Source of the DNA: Bacillota bacterium
GTDB taxonomy: Bacteria; Sysuimicrobiota; Sysuimicrobiia; Sysuimicrobiales; Segetimicrobiaceae
Direction of reading: 5' to 3'
Assembly: GCA_021324295.1 (NCBI GenBank)
Contig: JAJPJJ010000097.1
Coordinates: 1-36,066 of the forward strand
Length of the DNA: 36,066 nt
The stretch's first letter is position 1, and each line of letters begins with the position of its first letter. Below are positions 33,194 through 36,066 of the stretch, in pieces. The notes under the pieces were generated by a model. It had not been told where the DNA came from. It saw only the letters and a list, made by a program, of their open reading frames with translations, and did no database searches. The position numbers were made by a program, and so were the translations under genes.

Positions 33194-33517
33194 CTAGATC
33201 TTCCCGTACAGGAAGAACGCGATGACGAATCCGAAGATCACGAGCGTCTCAGGGATGACGAGGAAGATCAGCATCGTGCCGAACATCTCGGGACGCTCGG
33301 CGACGACGCCCGCCGCCGCGCCCCCGATCCGGGACTGCGCGATGCCTGTCCCGATGGCGCCGAGCCCGATCGCGACCGAGGCGCCGAGGCCCATCAGGCC
33401 GGCGCCGACGCCGGGGCCGGCCGGCGCGCCGGGCGCCTGCGCCCAGGCGGCCAGGCCGCCCAGCACCACGAAGCCCGCGGTCAGGGTGACTATCCTCACG
33501 ATGGTGCGCATCGTCAC
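33194..33517 (-). CDS. atpK: V/A-type ATPase proteolipid subunit K (c-ring)
   Basis: The 107-residue protein has an N-terminal hydrophobic segment (VRIVTLTAGFVVLGGLAAWAQ), probably a leader or extra helix, and then the two-helix c-type hairpin. Helix 1 contains GLGAIGTGIAQSRIGG with Gln61. Helix 2 contains LVIPETLVIFGFVIAFFL with the ion-carrying Glu90. The Gln plus Glu-Thr combination resembles sodium-binding c-rings, but the usual Tyr four residues after Thr is Phe here, so the coupling ion is open. GTG 33517 overlaps the atpI stop as GTGA and has GGAGG at good spacing. ATG 33511 is an alternative. Confidence 0.9.
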   Translation of the reverse strand: MTMRTIVRIVTLTAGFVVLGGLAAWAQAPGAPAGPGVGAGLMGLGASVAIGLGAIGTGIAQSRIGGAAAGVVAERPEMFGTMLIFLVIPETLVIFGFVIAFFLYGKI

Positions 33518-35475
33518 GCGTGTCCACCTCCCGTGCGTTGGAATGGCCGATACGGGTGTCCGGTATCCTCGTAGTACTTGAACTTGGAGAAGAACTCGAC
33601 CCAGTGGAGTCGCGCGGGCTGCAGGATGTGCCCGATGATCGTCAGGCCGAAGAACATGACGTGCGCGACCGCCCCCACGAGCACCCCGAGCACGAGCACG
33701 GAGAAGCCGCCGCCGATCGTGTCCGCGACTACCGCCAGGGCCAGGGAGGCCATGCCCACCGCGAAGATTCGCGCATACGAGATGATGTTGCCGAAAGTCG
33801 AGATGCTCTCCATCACCCACAGCACGCTGCCCAGCGTGAACGAGAGGATCAGCGAGAGCAGGAACACGACGGCCGCGGCCAGGATCACCGGGCTGAAGAG
33901 CGCCGACGGCAGGACCTTGACCTGCGTGGCGATCCACAGGAACACCGTCGTCGCGCCCGCCAGGAGCGCGACGGACTCGAGGACCTCCTTGCGCTCCCGG
34001 TGCCGGGCTGCCTTCACCATCTGGAGGATCAGCCCGAGATAGACCTGGGCCAACCCGAAGCCGATCGAGAGGTAGAGGTACGTCGTCACGCTCTCCAGCC
34101 GGTTGAACAACGGGTGGAACCCCGGGATGAGGCGCTCGGGCAGGTCGCCGAAGAACTCGCCGAAGACGATCCCGAAGAGAAACGTCCACGCCGTCATCCA
34201 CCCCAGCACCGCAGCGGACTGGCGGATCACCGTGGGGGTGAGGGTAAATCCGAAGTCGATCCCGCCCAGCACGACCCGCCACGGCCGGCCGGGCGTCGCC
34301 TTGCTCCGCAGCCAGAGGGTGAGCGCGAGGAGGAACAGGCCGTACCCCACATCGCCGATGATGATGCCGACCCACAGCGGCATCCCGATCGCAAAGTAGA
34401 TCGTCGGGTCGAACGTCCCGTACTTCGGTGGATCGAAGATCCGGAGGAAGAGCTCGAACGGCCTGAGCCACGCGGGGTTCTGGAGGAGCACGGGGACGTG
34501 CTCGGCGTGGTGCACCGGCGCGGGCTCGTCGTAGACCAGGACCTCGCCGCCGAACCGCTGCCGCAGGCCGGCGCGCACGGACGGCACCTGCCGGGTCGGC
34601 ACCCACCCATGGAGGACGAACGCGTACCGGGATTGCGGCAGGTGGGCCATCAGCTCGAAGCGGTGCGCCGCGTCGCGCGCCGCCGTCGCGATCGCGACGA
34701 TCTCGGCGCGATGCCGTTGGCTCAGCTCCATCAACTGCCGGCGCAGCGCCTCGATCTCCCCCGGCAGGGAGCGGGCGCGCTCCTGCAGGTGCGCCACGGC
34801 CTGCGCGAGCGGCTGCCCGGACACGCGCGCCGGCAGCCGCAGCTCGCTCGCCCCGGCCCGGGCGAGCACCGCGCGGACGGCATCCGCATCCTGCCGGGCA
34901 AAGGCCACCACCGCGCCGGTGTGACGCTCGTCCAGCGGACGGCTGACCAGCTCCACGCGCCCGCGCGTCGCCTGGACCAGCTCGGCCCGTAGCGCGTCGA
35001 GCGCGCCGGGGGACCGGGCCTCCAGGACGAAGCCGATCGCCTCGAGAAGCCGGCTGCGCTCCAGCGGCTCCAGGAGGGGCGCCAGCACTTGGATCGCCCG
35101 CCCGTAGGCGCGCAGGATCTCCTGTTCGTCCTCCGCGTCGAGCAGCCGGCGCGTCAGGTCCTGGACCTCGCGCTCGATCGGCTGGAGCCGGTCCTGCAGC
35201 GCGTCGGGGAGATCCTCCACGTACGGCCCGGTGGGCATAGGCGGCGTCTCGAGGGGCGGCAGGAGCGTGAGGATCGACTCCGCGCGCGTGCGGACCGCAT
35301 CGATCGCCACGCGCTGCGTCTCGAGCTGATCGGGCAGCGGCTGCGGCCCGATGCCCTCCTCGGTGGCGCGGACGTGGTCGACGTGCAGGACCCCGAGGTC
35401 CTGCACCGCGCGCACCGCGTCCGCCTGCAAGCGCCGGGGGCCGAGCACCGTCACCCGGCTCATGGGGACGATCAT
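33514..35475 (-). CDS. atpI: V/A-type ATPase subunit I (membrane stator)
   Basis: The 653-residue protein has a soluble N-terminal half with coiled coils (SLPGEIEALRRQLMELSQRH) and a C-terminal half of about seven or eight membrane helices. Family signatures are YFAIGMPLWVGIIIGDVGYG, NPAWLRPFELFLRIFDPP and ISYARIFAVGMASLAL. It holds the peripheral stalks and forms the ion half-channels against the c-ring. The ATG at 35475 overlaps the atpH stop as ATGA; a second ATG lies four codons later. Translational coupling with both neighbours is likely. Confidence 0.94.
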   Translation of the reverse strand: MIVPMSRVTVLGPRRLQADAVRAVQDLGVLHVDHVRATEEGIGPQPLPDQLETQRVAIDAVRTRAESILTLLPPLETPPMPTGPYVEDLPDALQDRLQPIEREVQDLTRRLLDAEDEQEILRAYGRAIQVLAPLLEPLERSRLLEAIGFVLEARSPGALDALRAELVQATRGRVELVSRPLDERHTGAVVAFARQDADAVRAVLARAGASELRLPARVSGQPLAQAVAHLQERARSLPGEIEALRRQLMELSQRHRAEIVAIATAARDAAHRFELMAHLPQSRYAFVLHGWVPTRQVPSVRAGLRQRFGGEVLVYDEPAPVHHAEHVPVLLQNPAWLRPFELFLRIFDPPKYGTFDPTIYFAIGMPLWVGIIIGDVGYGLFLLALTLWLRSKATPGRPWRVVLGGIDFGFTLTPTVIRQSAAVLGWMTAWTFLFGIVFGEFFGDLPERLIPGFHPLFNRLESVTTYLYLSIGFGLAQVYLGLILQMVKAARHRERKEVLESVALLAGATTVFLWIATQVKVLPSALFSPVILAAAVVFLLSLILSFTLGSVLWVMESISTFGNIISYARIFAVGMASLALAVVADTIGGGFSVLVLGVLVGAVAHVMFFGLTIIGHILQPARLHWVEFFSKFKYYEDTGHPYRPFQRTGGGHA

Positions 35476-35819
35476 GCGGAGCTCCCGAGCACCTCGCGCA
35501 CGACAAGATCGACGGCACGGGGCCGGCGCTCGTCGCCCCGCTTGCGGAGCGCGTCCGCTTCGGCTTGCGCGCGGGACAGGATCTGCCGCGTGACGGCGGC
35601 GGCCTCCCGCTCGCTCTCGGCGGCGGCCGCGGCCGCCTGTTCCCGGGCCTGCTCCCTGGCGCGAGCGCGGAGCTCCTCCGCCTCTCGCCGCGCGCGCTCG
35701 ATGATGCGATCCGCCTCCGCGCGCGCCTCCGCGACGGTGCGCTGCAGCTCCTGTTCTCGCTGGGCGATCTCGCGGAGAAGCCGCTCGTCGGCGTGCGCGT
35801 CGGGGGCGTGCTGGGCCAT
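35472..35819 (-). CDS. atpH: V/A-type ATPase subunit H/G (peripheral stalk)
   Basis: The 115-residue protein is almost entirely a charged coiled coil (EAEELRARAREQAREQ, then ESEREAAAVTRQILSR), as expected of the stalk partner of subunit E. It is the first gene of the operon, matching the Thermus order G-I-L-E-C-F-A-B-D. ATG 35819 follows AAGGAGCG. The frame is open upstream to 35915 through the attenuator; those 32 residues have no ribosome site and are rejected. The leader before it contains a terminator hairpin (see separate entries), implying regulated read-through. Confidence 0.88.
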   Translation of the reverse strand: MAQHAPDAHADERLLREIAQREQELQRTVAEARAEADRIIERARREAEELRARAREQAREQAAAAAAESEREAAAVTRQILSRAQAEADALRKRGDERRPRAVDLVVREVLGSSA

Positions 35820-35835
35820 CAGCGCTCCTTGGGAC

Positions 35836-35890
35836 AAAAAAATAGCGTCCGTGGACCGAGGCTTTCTCGTTCGCACGAGGCCCGCGGACG
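35836..35890 (-). terminator. Intrinsic terminator (attenuator) in the ATPase leader
   Basis: On the minus strand a 12-bp stem (arms 35890-35879 and 35857-35846, one mismatch and one G-U) encloses a smaller hairpin with a GCGA tetraloop. It is followed two bases later by seven U residues (35842-35836). This is a textbook Rho-independent terminator, located downstream of the promoter and 17 bases before the atpH start codon. Confidence 0.75.
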
Positions 35891-35900
35891 TGGTCGTCCG
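35885..35900 (-). promoter_or_regulatory. Candidate antiterminator hairpin
   Basis: CGGACG (35900-35895) can pair with CGTCCG (35890-35885) across a four-base loop. The same CGTCCG forms the first half of the terminator stem, whose second half is again CGGACG. The two structures are mutually exclusive. Confidence 0.5.
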
Positions 35901-35913
35901 TTCCGCGAGCCTC

Positions 35914-35943
35914 ATGGTAACAAACGACGCAAACGACTGTCAA
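35914..35943 (-). promoter_or_regulatory. Promoter of the V/A-ATPase operon
   Basis: On the minus strand, a perfect TTGACA (35943-35938), 18 bp and TACCAT (35919-35914) precede the attenuator. The spacer is an almost perfect 9-bp tandem repeat (GTCGTTTGC, GTCGTTTGT), which could be an operator. The predicted start near 35907 gives a leader of about 88 bases. Confidence 0.65.
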
Positions 35944-36066
35944 GGGCGGCGGCCGCGCTGCAGCGGCTTCGGAACTTGACCAGGGCGGACGCGCCTCGGA
36001 GCCACGTTTCCTGCGGTTTGCGGGCCCTCGGGCGCTTCTGGGGGCGGGCCAGCTATCTGTCAGGAC
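35944..36066. other. Right-edge sequence, nothing recognised
   Basis: The final 123 bases lie upstream of the ATPase promoter. No coding frame with support and no RNA fold is seen. A gene could begin or end beyond the edge. Confidence 0.4.

Noticed and set aside
1-36066. CRISPR arrays, insertion sequences, phage genes and rRNA
   Set aside because: No regularly spaced repeats, transposase or integrase motifs, phage proteins or rRNA-like sequence were seen on either strand.

Overview
The window is very GC-rich bacterial chromosome, densely packed and mostly transcribed leftwards (minus strand). Several features point to a deep-branching, uncultured, high-GC Terrabacteria-type lineage (CSP1-3/Sysuimicrobiia-like or Thermus/Armatimonadota-adjacent; an inference, no marker gene is present). 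These are a complete V/A-type ATPase operon in the Thermus order, a Clp1-family polynucleotide kinase, a DUF881/DUF1290 pair, a gapA-pgk-tpiA-secG cluster and an F420-type luciferase-like oxidoreductase. Start codons are often GTG, and Shine-Dalgarno sequences are usually clear. No rRNA, CRISPR array, insertion sequence or phage gene was found.

Left part (1-13.9 kb): the 5' end of a prephenate dehydratase gene diverges from an acyl-CoA synthetase gene. Then come a membrane GAF protein with a degenerate GGDEF-like domain, a UbiA prenyltransferase / class-A-beta-lactamase-like hydrolase / nitroreductase run, a 30-residue membrane protein, a secreted trypsin-like protease, two unknown proteins, a PflX-type radical SAM protein, a VOC protein, and a secreted DUF5666-like protein preceded by three 11-bp direct repeats that look like a PHO box.

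Middle (13.9-20.9 kb): a FluG-type amidohydrolase sits next to a glutamine synthetase-family ligase, with a divergent LLM oxidoreductase. A decayed FAD monooxygenase follows, then a RHH/PIN toxin-antitoxin pair with a clear promoter and operator. Next are tRNA-Leu(GAG) with its own promoter, nicotinate phosphoribosyltransferase and secG.

Right part (21-36 kb): tpiA, pgk and gapA (lower glycolysis), DUF1290 (Sbp), DUF881, the polynucleotide kinase, and then the nine-gene ATPase operon transcribed as H(G)-I-K-E-C-F-A-B-D. Two features stand out. The first is a probable transcription attenuator in the ATPase leader: promoter, then mutually exclusive hairpins, then a terminator with a U7 tract just before the first gene. 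The second is a composite intergenic repeat: a 95-bp hairpin module present in two nearly identical but inverted copies beside gapA/pgk and beside the kinase gene, each next to a second, dispersed 35-bp module.
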